Shown in pieces: positions 15,137 through 27,100 of a stretch of DNA of 64,000 nt (position 1 is the stretch's first letter; the number at the start of each line of letters is the position of its first letter). Made by a program: the position numbers and the translations under genes. This DNA is from Mucilaginibacter rubeus. GTDB taxonomy: Bacteria; Bacteroidota; Bacteroidia; Sphingobacteriales; Sphingobacteriaceae. The stretch covers positions 3,720,001 to 3,784,000 of the forward strand of contig NZ_CP043450.1 in the NCBI RefSeq assembly GCF_003286415.2. The letters run 5' to 3'. The notes beneath the pieces were generated by a model. It was given only the letters and a program-made list of their open reading frames with translations. It searched no databases and was not told the DNA's origin.

Positions 15137-17098
15137 TTACTCTGTTTTTACAACTGTAAATTCTGTGCGTCGGTTAAGTTGCCTTCCGGTAGGATTATCC
15201 TTGCCATTAGGTAATGAGTTTGGCGCAACAGGCATACTCTTTCCATATCCTTTTGCATAAATGCGTTCGCTGGTTATTCCCTGACTTATAATGTAATCCA
15301 CGCATGATTGCGCCCTGGCCTGCGATAGTTTAAGGTTGTATTTAACGCTACCTATCGAGTCGGTATGCGCGCCAAGCCTCACAATTATTTTAGGATTATC
15401 CTTCATGATGGTAACCAGGCCATTGAGTACCGTTTTAGATTCGGGCCTTAGCGTTGCCTTGTTGAAATCGTATAAAATATTATTGATCACAATAGGCTTA
15501 TCCTTTTCAAAGGCCTGCAGGCAGATCTCGGCGTTATAAAGTGTATCGTTGCTCATTTGCCCGCTTGCCGGGATAGGCAATATTTTAGTGAAGTAGCCTG
15601 TTTTTTCGAGCTTTAAATTATATGGTCTTTTTGATGTTACCTTAAACGCATACCTGGCATCGGTGCCAGTGGTTAATTCTTTTAGCGTTTGCTTTGCCAG
15701 CGAGTCTATAAAGCTCACTTTAACACCTGCCAATGGCTTGCGGGTTTCGCAATCGGTAACTATACCGGCCAAAATAAAACTCTTGTTATGCACTTCAAAC
15801 AGGTTCAAACAGCAATCCGACTCTCTGTCCGAGCTGATATACCATTTGCTGGCATCTTTGGTATCGGGCATAAAATACAGGTCGTCCTTGGCCGAGTTCA
15901 TGGGATAGCCCATGTTTACCGGGGTAGTCCAACTGCCTGCATCACCTTTGCTTTCAAAAAAATCAAAGCCGCCCAAACCGGTAAAACCTTTCGAACTGTA
16001 TATCAATCTTTTTTCCTCAGCATTATAATATGGAGCCTGCTCATCACGATCTGTATTGATGGTACTGCCCAGGTTTACCGCGTTTGTAGCTTCTCCATCA
16101 TCGCCCAGATCGCTTACCCAGATATCATCGCCGCCAAAACCTCCGGGCTTATTTGAAACGAAGAACATCCGTCTGCCATCAGCTGTAATAAATGGTTGTA
16201 TGGCGTTGTAGCCATCGGCATTAACATTACTGCCCAGCTTATGCAATGGCGACCAGCTGCTATCCTGCTTTTGGGTAAAATAAATGCTATGATAAACTTT
16301 GGTACCTTCCTTGTACCAGCGGGTAAGGTACATGCGCTTGCCATCCGGCGTTAATGAAGGTGTACCGTATTCTGTTTCCTTCTTGGCATCATTATCCTTT
16401 AAGGTAATTACCTGCGGTTTAAATTGGCTCGCGGCATTGGCCGTATAAATACGGTTGATATGCTTTTTATCATCCTTGGCAAAGCGCGACGAGGTAAACA
16501 TGAAATTATCACCGGTTTGCAGCAGTGCATAATCCGATCCATCAGAGTTCCAGTCGCCTTTTAGTTTTACAACTTCCAGTAGCTGCGGATACTTGTATTG
16601 CTCCTTAGCGAAGGTGCAGTTAGCTATCTCCTTGTTGGCTATAGCCTTGTATTCGTCGGTTTTATCATACCCGGCATTAAATTGCTGCAATTCTGTAATT
16701 GCGTCATCAAAACGCTGAGTGGCGCGGAGGCATACGCCATGCCAAAGCCTGGCTAAGGGATATGTGGCCGCATCGGGGGCATCAACTGTCTTTTTGTACC
16801 AGCCTTCGGCCTCAATATAGTTTTCATACAAACGATACGACTCTGCAAGGCGATAGCTCACGTAAGTAGCATCAGATGGTTTATCTTTTTTGGGTGCCTT
16901 ATTCATGGTTTGAAACGGCACCTCTTTGTTTTGCAACAGGTGCATACCTTCGGCAACCTTACGGTAATAAAAGGCGGCTTCGTAATAATCCTTATCCGCA
17001 AATGCCCTATCGCCCAGGTTACGAAAATCCTTACCGTACTGGCCAAAGCAGGTTAAAGTAATGGCCGATAAGAAAATAGTTATAATTATAGCTCTCAT
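15137..17098 (-). CDS. OmpA-family protein with TPR and PD40 repeats (T9SS accessory, PorE-like)
   Basis: This 653-residue protein has a signal peptide (ending around TCFGQ). Domains in order: TPR-like helices (about 20-165, YYEAAFYYRKVAEGM, YIEAEGWYKKTVDA); WD40-like PD40 beta-propeller repeats (about 180-430, TPDGKRMYLTRWYKEG, ITADGRRMFFVSNKPGG, EKRLIYSSKGF); a carboxypeptidase-regulatory-like domain (about 440-525, LAGIVTDCETRKPLAGVKVS); and a C-terminal OmpA/MotB peptidoglycan-binding domain (YDFNKATLRPES, GAHTDSIGSVKYNLKLSQAR, NRRTEF). This architecture is that of PorE-type proteins linked to T9SS and gliding. It follows PorP/SprF by 10 bp. Confidence 0.9.
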   Translation of the reverse strand: MRAIIITIFLSAITLTCFGQYGKDFRNLGDRAFADKDYYEAAFYYRKVAEGMHLLQNKEVPFQTMNKAPKKDKPSDATYVSYRLAESYRLYENYIEAEGWYKKTVDAPDAATYPLARLWHGVCLRATQRFDDAITELQQFNAGYDKTDEYKAIANKEIANCTFAKEQYKYPQLLEVVKLKGDWNSDGSDYALLQTGDNFMFTSSRFAKDDKKHINRIYTANAASQFKPQVITLKDNDAKKETEYGTPSLTPDGKRMYLTRWYKEGTKVYHSIYFTQKQDSSWSPLHKLGSNVNADGYNAIQPFITADGRRMFFVSNKPGGFGGDDIWVSDLGDDGEATNAVNLGSTINTDRDEQAPYYNAEEKRLIYSSKGFTGLGGFDFFESKGDAGSWTTPVNMGYPMNSAKDDLYFMPDTKDASKWYISSDRESDCCLNLFEVHNKSFILAGIVTDCETRKPLAGVKVSFIDSLAKQTLKELTTGTDARYAFKVTSKRPYNLKLEKTGYFTKILPIPASGQMSNDTLYNAEICLQAFEKDKPIVINNILYDFNKATLRPESKTVLNGLVTIMKDNPKIIVRLGAHTDSIGSVKYNLKLSQARAQSCVDYIISQGITSERIYAKGYGKSMPVAPNSLPNGKDNPTGRQLNRRTEFTVVKTE

Positions 17099-17108
17099 AG
17101 TTAAGCGA

Positions 17109-18104
17109 TTAAAGCCTTGGGCAAACAGGTTCTGGCTCCTGTATACGTTTGCGGAATATATAGCTCAGCGATAGTTCAAAGCCTCCATTACCACCTGTGG
17201 CACGGTTTAAGGACGATGTGTTTACATCATAACTGGCGCCTATAATGAGGCTCTTTACGTGGTAACCTACATCGGCAACGGCAGCGTCTTTAAAGCGGTA
17301 AAGAAAGCCTAAAATGAGCCCGTTATCGTTCTGAAATTTAAATTCGGAGTAGGCACCCAGTCCTTTTATGTCAGCATATTGCTGTTTGATATAGACCGCG
17401 TTTGGTGTCAGGTCGAAGAAATCAGAAGCTTTGATCTTTAAACCACCATGCACGGTGTACCTGATCGGGATTTTTCCGCCAGAAGTTGCCGAAAAGGCAT
17501 CTTTAGGTCTTGATAAGTGACCAACACTTACACCGCCGAAAGCGTTAACATCTTTAAACGGGTCACCATCATAGTAAAAGATCCCTGCGTTGGCGTCAAA
17601 TACGGTACTGTTAGTGGTATTGAAGTTTTCAAAGCTTGGCATGTTGGGATCAAAACCGCCTATGGGGCTGTACTGACTGCCAAACTGTAGCTTATTCATA
17701 TCAAAACTACGGTTGATGATACCGGCCTGTACACCAAAACTTAAACGCTGGTTACCATCGGCCGAAATGGAGATAGCGTACCCCAAAGCCCCATAAGCAC
17801 TCAGGTAATTGAAACTATGCCCGCCCGATGACTGGTCGAGGATATTGACACCGAGGCTCAGCTTATCGGTTGTCCGCATATCGGCAGAGATAGCAGCAGT
17901 TTGATAAGCGTTATTGATTGTTGCCCACTGGCTTTTAAAGTTTGCATTCACACGCGAATCGCCGTTGATAACTCCGGTTAATGCAGGGTTGAGCCATAAC
18001 GGGTAAGCGTAGTACTGTGAAAAATGCGGATCAACCTGAGCTGATAACCGCCCTGCTACCACAATAAGAAGCAGCAGGGTTACAATTGTGATTTTATTTC
18101 TCAT
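17109..18104 (-). CDS. PorP/SprF family type IX secretion system membrane protein
   Basis: This 331-residue protein has a signal peptide (ending AGRLSAQ) followed directly by VDPHFSQYYAYPLWLNPALT, the hallmark start of the PorP/SprF family. The rest alternates amphipathic beta strands typical of an outer-membrane barrel (LSLGVNILDQSSGGHSFNYL, HSFNYLSAYGALGYAISISA, GLILGFLYRFKDAAVADVGY) and ends in strands near LSLSYIFRKR. Its first four bases overlap the last four of the giant adhesin gene (ATGA), so translation is coupled. SprF-like proteins are needed for export or anchoring of the type-B-CTD protein encoded next door. Confidence 0.93.
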   Translation of the reverse strand: MRNKITIVTLLLLIVVAGRLSAQVDPHFSQYYAYPLWLNPALTGVINGDSRVNANFKSQWATINNAYQTAAISADMRTTDKLSLGVNILDQSSGGHSFNYLSAYGALGYAISISADGNQRLSFGVQAGIINRSFDMNKLQFGSQYSPIGGFDPNMPSFENFNTTNSTVFDANAGIFYYDGDPFKDVNAFGGVSVGHLSRPKDAFSATSGGKIPIRYTVHGGLKIKASDFFDLTPNAVYIKQQYADIKGLGAYSEFKFQNDNGLILGFLYRFKDAAVADVGYHVKSLIIGASYDVNTSSLNRATGGNGGFELSLSYIFRKRIQEPEPVCPRL

Positions 18105-21100
18105 CGTAGTAGATTGATAGTTCCTTTTCTTTTGATCACTTGTCCGTCGTTAAGTGTGGCCTCAACGTAGTATACATATACACCCACTGGTTGTGCCTTA
18201 CCCTTATAGGTTCCATCCCATCCGGCCGACTGATTGGTAGATTTAAAGAGCAATCCACCCCACTGATCATAGATTGACATATTCATGCCTTTTATCACGG
18301 TGCCAAATACCAGGAACGTATCGTTATTGCCATCGCCGTTAGGGCTGAAGGCGTTAGGGATAAATATGCTGTTACCAAGCGGATTGGTTGTTGTACCCGT
18401 TACCGCTGCCGAATTATCACTCAGCTCGCAACCCGATGCGCCCAAAGCCCTTACCACAATGGTGGCACTTTGCAACGGCTGAAGGTTATCAACCTTGAAG
18501 GTAAGCGCTGTACCTACGCTGCTAAAAGTTGAGCCATTGTTCAGGCTTATTTCATATCCGGTAGCACCTGTTACTGCCGCCCAACCAAAGGTTATGCTTA
18601 CTGCAGTGGTTTCTGTAACGTTAACTACCGGTGTTGCAAGCTTTTGCAATACCTGTACGGTTACCGATGTACGTGTACCGGAGTTACAACCACCGCTGTT
18701 TGATGCCTCGGCATAATAAGTGGTAGTTTGATTAAGCGCCGGTGTAGTGTAGCTATCCCCGGTAGCCAGTGCTGTGCCGCCGGTTGCATTAGCGTACCAC
18801 TTGATGGTAACGTTAGCAGTACTGTTAACAGTAAGCGTGGCTGTGCTACCAGGGCAAATGCCCGCGTTTGGCCCGTTCACCGTAGGCGCAGTTGGAGCAC
18901 CGAGTATGGTTACCGTTGCCGATGCTCTTGACGTTGAACTACAGCCTGTACCGTTCACCGCTTCTGCATAATAAGTTGTACTTGTCGTTAACAAAGGCGT
19001 AGTAAAGTTTATTCCAGTGTAAACCGGTGTACCGCCAGTAGCCGCTGTGTACCAGTTGTAGCTAAAGCCCTGTTGTGGGTTTGAGATACTTAACAGCACC
19101 TGGGAACCACCGCAAGCAGTCGGCGTGCTGTTAACCAGCAGCGGTGTTGATGGCGGTGCAGAAATAGTCACCTGAACAGTTGCTGCCGAAGAACTTGCAC
19201 ATAATCCGTTGCTGGCATCAACATAGAAGGTTGTATTTGCCTGGATCGGATCAGTTGTATAGGTTGAACCGGTAAACAGCAGGTTAGTACGTGCCGCGTT
19301 ACTGTACCATTTGTAAATAATATTGGCCTGCGGCGATTGTACCGATAAAGTAGCTGTACTGCCGGCGCACACAGGCACGTTGGACAGTGCCGGTATCGGT
19401 GCATTTGGCTGAGGCACAATAACCACATTTACCGCCAGCCTTGCAGAAGCATTACAGTTTTGACTGTTTGATGCCTGTACATAATAGGTTGTATTAGCCG
19501 ATAACACTGGTGTTGTAAACGCTGTACCGGTATAAAGCGAGCTACCGCCAGTTGCTACGTTATACCAGTTGTAGGTGGTGCCCGCGTCAGGATTGCTGAT
19601 ATGGATTATAGCCGCGCTGTTTTGACATACCGACAGATCTGCCGCTACTACCTGCGGTGTTGGAGCCGTAGTATTGCCAATGGTTACCTGCACCGCGGTA
19701 CGTGTTGTTGACGTACAGCTGCCATTACTTACGGCTTCAACGTAATAGGTTGTAGTGGCGGTAAGCGGTGGCGTTGTGTAAGTTGCACCGGTAAATATTG
19801 GCGCGCCGCCGGTTGCAGCCGTATACCAGTTAAAGCTTACGTTAGCTGTTGTGCTGGTGGCTGTAAGCGCTATGGTACCACCCGAACATACGCTGGTATT
19901 CCCACCACCCTGCGCGGTTACGGTTGGCGCGGTTGGTATTTGATTAACGTTGATACTTACCGATGTACGACCTGTTGATGTACAACCGGTGCTGTTCACC
20001 GCCTCGGCATAGTAAGTTACATTACCTGCCAGTGCCGGTGTATTGAAGCTGGTACCTGTAAATAATGGTGCTCCTCCTGTGGCTGCGCTGTACCAGTTGT
20101 AGGTAAAGCCTGCTTGTGGATTTGAGATATTGAGTGTTACAATGCTGTTGATACAGGTTTGTACCGTGCTGCCATTGGCAATCACCGGAGCAGACGGTGC
20201 TGCCTGGATGCTTACCTGGGCGATAGTTAAGTTAGCGCTTTGGCAACCCGAAGCATTTACCGCGGCAACGTAATAAGTCGCGTTAGCGGTAAGCGGACCA
20301 GTTACATAGGTTGCGCCTTCAAACAGTTTTGTAGTTTGAGACGCCGTGCTGAACCACTGATAAGTGATACCGGCCACCGGCGACTGGATCTTCAACGTAG
20401 CCGGCGAACCTGAACAAATCTGTACATTGTTGCTGGCGAGTGCCGGATCTGCCGGCAGCGGGTTAACAGTAACATTTACCTGTGTACGGGCTGAAGCATT
20501 ACAGTTACCGGCCTGAGCCGCTTCTACATAATATGTTGTATTAGCCGTTAATACCGGTGTATTAAACTGTGTACCTGTGTATAACAGTGTACCACCAGTT
20601 GCGGCGGTGTACCAGCGGTAAACCACACCTGTTACAGGATTAGCAATGCTCAGGCTTGTTGATTCGCCCTCACATACGTTTAGACCGCCAGCATTGGCCT
20701 GCACAACCGGAGCAGTAGGTATCGGCTGCACCGTAATATCCGCACGAGCGCGGCTTGGGCTTGTACATCCCGAACTGTTTGATGATTCTACAAAGTAAGA
20801 TGCGTCGGCAGTTAAATTATTAATAGTAAATGTCGGACCAGTAAATACCGGCGAACCGCCTGTTGCAGCTGTGTACCATTTGTAGGTTAAGCCGTTAACA
20901 GGGTTGTTAACGCTTAGCGTTGCGCTGCCACCGCTGCATACATTAGTAGTAGCCGCGCTTAGTACCGGTACGGTAAGCGTATTGGTAACCGTTACATCAA
21001 CCGATGTACGTGCACCGTTACTTGAACAGCTTGTGGTAGCATTGGTTGCCTGTACATAATAAGTTGCGTCCTGCGTAAGAGCTATTGTAGTATAAGTATT

Positions 21101-24100
21101 ACCGGTAAACAATACTGTGCCGCCGGTAGCACTTGCAAACCACTGGTAGTTAACACCTGCAACAGGGTTAAGTACGGCTAAAGTAGCGGTACTGCCCGGG
21201 CAAACCTGCACGGTACTTGCTTGTACACCAGGAGCAGCCGGACGAGGATTTACCGTAATTGTAGCTTTTGTACGCGATGGGCTTACGCAGCTGCCGTTAG
21301 TAATCTCGGCATAATAACTAACTGTAGCAATTGGTGTTGCCTGGTAGTTAGCACCAGTGAATACCAGGGTTCCACCTGTCGGCGCATCATACCAGTTCAC
21401 CGTTGCACCTGCAGCATTGGTTACCGATAGTGTAACCGCATCGCCAGAGCAAACAGATACCGCGTTTTGTGCGAGTATTGGATTTACTGGCGCCGGTGTT
21501 ACGTTTGCAGTAGCCGCTACCCTGTTAGGGTTAGGACAGCTGTTTGATGTCCGGCTGCTTTCTACGTAGAAAGTAGTTGTTGCATTCAGGGCAGCAGTTG
21601 TATAATTATTGCCGGAGTGCAGTAAGGTTCCGCCAACCGCGGCTGAATACCATTTATAAGTAACACCTGCAACAGGATTAGCTACGGTAAATGTAGCAGT
21701 GCCGCCTGCGCATATATTGTCCGTTTTAGCATTAAGCTGAGGTATCGGAACCTGCTTGGTTGCGTAGTAAATATTTAGCGAGTTAAATAGCGATACCGTT
21801 GTGGTTAATCTAACTTCCACCGCATTGTAAGCAGCTTTCGGCACAAATTTCACCAATGCTGTTTGACCGCCAGCAAGTATGGTTACCTTGATGAGCGTGC
21901 TGCTCAACGCAATCCTGTCGTTATTATCGGTATTGCCGTTGAAGGAACCTATCTGTAGCTGACCTAATACACCAACCGATGCCAGGTTAACCGGTACTTT
22001 TATTTTCACGGTTACAGTATCGCCGGCAAGGCCTGCATCGCCAAAAATCAATTTCTGGCCTACGTAGCCTACCGCGCCAACACCAAGGGTAAGCTGACTA
22101 AAGTTGGTAGTATCCGTATCTACCGAGTTATCGGCACCTGTAACACCGCACAATAAGCAGGCAACGCCACTGGTACTGTTGGTTTGGGTCGATGCAAAAT
22201 CGCACGAGGTTGAGAATACCGGGTTAACAATTACAGTAACAGGTGTACGCGTTGTGCTGATACAACCTGTAGCATTTGATACCGCCTCAACATAATAAGT
22301 GGTGTTGGTGGTTAAGGCCGGAGTTGTAAACGTTGCTCCTGAATGAACCGGAGTACCGCCATTAGCCGTGCTGTACCAGTTAAAGGTAACATTAGCTGTA
22401 GTCGAAGTAGCTGATAGCTGGGCTGTTTGACCAGAAGTGATCTGCCCGCCAACCGGCACTACGGTAATAGTCGGAGCAACCGGGGTTGGGTTAACAATAA
22501 CATCGGCCTTGGCGCGATTGGCGCTTGTACAAGTGCCGGTAGCAGCTTCAACATAATATGATGTATTAGCTGTTAAGGCCGGAGTAACATATTGGGCACC
22601 TGTATGTACTGGCGTACCGCCTGTTGCTGTGGTATACCAGTTGAAGGTAACACCAGGCTGCGTTGACGAAGCTGTTAAAGTAACTGTTGAACCAGAGCAG
22701 GCTTGTGTACTGGCTTGTGACACTGTCGGATCAACAGGCGTTGCAGTCACATTAGCCGTTACTTTGGTGCGGGCACTGCTGCTGCACTGGCCCGCGTTTG
22801 CTGCCTCAACATAATATGACGTGGTAGCAGTTAAAGCCGGAGTAGTAAAGCTGTTACCTGTAGTTATAGGTGTACCGCCTGTAGCCGAAGCATACCAGGT
22901 ATAGGTAACACCGTTAACCGGAGTTACGGCAAAAGCAGCAGGCTGACCGGCACAAACCGTTGTATTAGGAACTGCCACAACCGGAGCAGCAGGTGGCGCG
23001 GTAACATTTACCTGTACCGGCGTACGAACAGCCTGCGAACAACCATCGGCAGTACGGCTGGCTTCGGCATAGTATGTTGTTGACGCGGTTAAGGCCGGAG
23101 TGGTAAAGGTAGCACCTGTGAATACCGGTGAACCACCAGTAGCCGAAGTATACCATCTTACGGTTACGTTTGCCGGAGCAGTAGCTGTAAGTGTAGCCTG
23201 TGTGCCTGAACAAGCAGTAACCGGCGACGCGGCAATAACAGGAGCCGGAACCGATTGTGAAGCATCGTAAATATTCAGGCTGCTGAACACACCTGCAAGG
23301 GCTGCATTCAACCTCACTTCTACCCTGTCAAATGTATGGGCAGCTTTAAAGGCAATCCTGAAACGGCTGGTACCACTTAATAATTGAATATTGATCAGTG
23401 AACCATTTACACTGAAGTAATCATTATTAAATGTCGCGCCGTTGTAAGTACCTATTTGAATTTGAGACAGGACGCTAACACTGGCCAGCGTTCCCGGAAC
23501 TCCTAATTCCACTATTACGCTGTCGCCTGCAATGCCTGTATTGGCAAAGCGCAGGGTTTGGCTGGCATAAGCGTTAACCAATCCAACAGGAACCAATAAT
23601 TGCGAGAAGGTATTACGATCCGCGTCAACAGATCCGGCAGCGTTCAGTACACCGCAACCAACACACAGCAAACCACTGGTGGTATTGGTTTGGTCGATGG
23701 CAGCATCGCAAGGTACAGGATTTGAACCCTGTTGATTTACAGTAACTATACCGGTTGCCCTGGTAGCCGATTTAACACCGGTTGCAGGAATTGATGCTTC
23801 AGCATAATAAATAGTATTGGCAAACTCTGGCGGCGTTGTATAGGTAGCGCCTGTAAAGATACTTGTACCACCTGTTGGTGTAGTAAACCAGTTAAATACA
23901 GCGCCAGGCGTGGTTGATGACGCGGTGAATGCAGTAGTCTGCCCCGGACTAACAGTTGTAGTTGGAGGGTTTACACTTACATCAGGTATCACTACTGGCT
24001 GTACATTGATGATTACTGGTGTACGGGTAGCGGACACGCAATTACCCAGTGCTGTGCCAGCATAATAGGTTTTGGTAGCAGTTAGAACCGGGGTAACATA

Positions 24101-27100
24101 AGGATTACCGGTGAATACCAGGTTGCCTCCTGTTGGCGCGTCAAACCATTGTATGGTGGCGCCATTGCTGGCAGTTGCATTTAAAGTAGCTGTCTGTCCG
24201 GCGGTGATAGTTACATTTTGAGCGGTAACTGTTGGTGCAGGCGGAGCATCATCAACAATAACATTTACCGGGAACCTTACGGTTGATGCGCATGAGCCAC
24301 GGCTGTATTCTACATAATAAGTGGTATTGGTATTTAGAGCCGGAGTTGTGTACGATACACCTGTATGTACCACCGTTCCACCTACCGGCGCGTTGTACCA
24401 GGTAAATGTTCCGTTGGCTGGTGATGTAATATTAATAACCGCGCTGCTGCCTTTGCAAATTTCAGGAGCAGTTGGGTTAAATACCGGTTGAGGGAATTGC
24501 TGAGCAGCATAATAGATATTTAGCGGGGTAAGCAGGCTTGCGACTCCCGAATTTATTTTCACGGTGATGCGATCATATGCTCCCGTTGCCGGAATATAAA
24601 CCGCGTATTTGTTTGAGCTACCTGCAAGCAGGTATACTTTTATCAAGGCACTGTTAAGCGCAAGCGTTGAAGTTGGAGTAGCTCCGTTAGCCAGCGTCAC
24701 CTGGATATTACCCAGAACGGCGGCACTTAACAAGCCATTAGGATTTTGCAATACCAGTTTAATGGTATCGCCAGCGAAGCCAGGCTGTTGGAAACGTAGC
24801 TCCTGCTGAGCATATCCACCCAGTAAACCGGCTAATACATTAACGGTTGATGCAGTTGTGGTATCGGCATCGGTCGCGAGTAATTCATTAGTTACGCCGC
24901 AACCAATGCATATCCCGTTTACAGTAACAGTTTCCTGGTTGGCAAATGTACACGGCGCGTTTGTATTAATTGTTACATTGATAGTTATCGCTGTGCGATT
25001 TGCTGATGTACAGCCTGTACTATTAACAGCGCTTACGTAATAAGTAGTATTGCTGTATAATAATGGTGTCTGGAAAGTTGTGCCCGTAAATACCGGCGAA
25101 GCTGCATTGGCTGATGTATACCAGTTATAGGTAACACCGGTTTGTGTATTGGTAACGCCAATGGTTGTTTGTTGTCCGGCAGCTATTGAAGTATTATTTG
25201 CTGATAATGTTGGATTGGCAGGAAGCGGAACTACGGTGACATCGGCCTGCGTACGTTGGGCGCTGGTACAACCGCCTGCGTTTACAGCCTCTACATAATA
25301 GCTTGTATTATTGTGTAAAGCTGCTGTGGTGTAAGTCGATCCGGTGAATACAGGTGTGCCTCCGGTTGCTGTGGTATACCAGTTATAGGTATTTCCGGCT
25401 GCCGGGCTGGTTACTGCTAAAGTCGCAACGCTGCCATCGCAAATGCTTACGCTGGTTGCATTAAGTGTCGGCGCTGTTGGCGGTGGGGCCAAAGTTGCTG
25501 TAACCTGGGTACGGGTAGTGCTGATACAGCTCGTACCTGAAACTGCTTCAACAAAATAACTTGTGGTTGCATTGGTAGCAGCAGTTGAAAAGCTGTTACC
25601 TGTATGTATTAGGGTACCGCCAGTCGCTGCCGAGTACCAGTTGTAAGTTACCCCGTTAACCGGAGTTACATTAAACGTTGCAGTTTGGCCGGTACACACG
25701 GTTACATTTGCCGCAGCCACAACAGGCGCTGCCGGTATTGTTACAACATTAATATTAACCGGGGTACGTACGGCCTGGGTACAACCATCAGCTGTACGAC
25801 TTGCTTCTGCATAATAAGTTGTAGATGCGCTTAGGGCCGGGGTTGTGAAGTTAGCACCAGTGCCAACAGCGGTACCTCCGGTTGCCGAGGTGTACCATTT
25901 TACAGTTACGTTTGCAGGAACTGTAGCTGAAAGTACTACTGGCGCGCCTGAGCAAGTTGTTACTGGCGAAACAGCGATAACCGGAGCCGCTACAGATTGC
26001 GAAGCATCATAAACATTAAGCGCGCTGAATACGCCTGCCAAAGCGGCGTTGAGCTTAACCTCTACCCTATCAAAATTGTGAGTTGCTTTAAAGGCTACCC
26101 TGAAGCGGCTGGTACCACTTAACAATTGAATATTGATAAGCGATCCGTTTACGCTAAAGTAATCGTTATTGAAAGTTGCACCATTATAGGTACCAATCTG
26201 GATCTGTGAAAGTACGCCTACACTGGCCAGCGTTCCCGGAACACCTAACTCTACAACAACACTATCGCCGGCAAGGCCGGTATTGGTAAACCTTAAAGCT
26301 TGGCTTGCGTAAGAGTTAACCAAACCTATAGGTACATTTAATTGCGAGAAAGTATTGCGATCTGCATCAACAGCACCTGCAGGGTTTAGCACGGCGCATC
26401 CAACGCATAATAAACCGCTGGTAGTATTGGTTTGGTCGATAGCCGCGTCGCAAGGAACAGGACTTGATGCTTGTTGATTGATAGTTACCGCGCCTGGTGC
26501 TCTTGTAGCTGATTTTACGCCGGTAGCAGTTACAGTAGCTTCGGCATAATAAGTGGTGTTAGCAAATTGAGGTGGAGTAGTATAGGTAGCACCTGTAAAA
26601 ATACTTGTTCCGCCGGTAGGCGTAGTAAACCAGTTAAAGGTTACGCCCGGAGTAGTTGATGAAGCAGTAAACGAAGTTGTTTGTCCTGCATTGAGTGCAA
26701 CTGTTGGCGGCGTTACCGATATGGTTGGTATCACTATCGGCTGTACGGTAATGTTAACCGGTGTACGGGTTGCTGATACGCAGCTGCCTAAGGCAGTACC
26801 TGCATAATAGATCTTGTTAGCAGTAAGTACAGGAGTTACAAACGGATTACCAGTGTGAACCAGGTTACCTCCTGTTGCAGCATCATACCACTGTATGGTT
26901 GCGCCATTGCTGGCAGTTGCATTTAAAGTAGCTGTTTGTCCGCTGGTTATAGTAACGTTTTGCGCGGTAACAGTTGGTGCTGCTGGTACATCATCAACCA
27001 AAATAGTAACCGGGAACCTTACAGTACCGGTACATGTACCACGGGTGTATTCTATATAATAAGTTGTATTGGCATTTAAAGCCGGAGTTGTAAACGATGT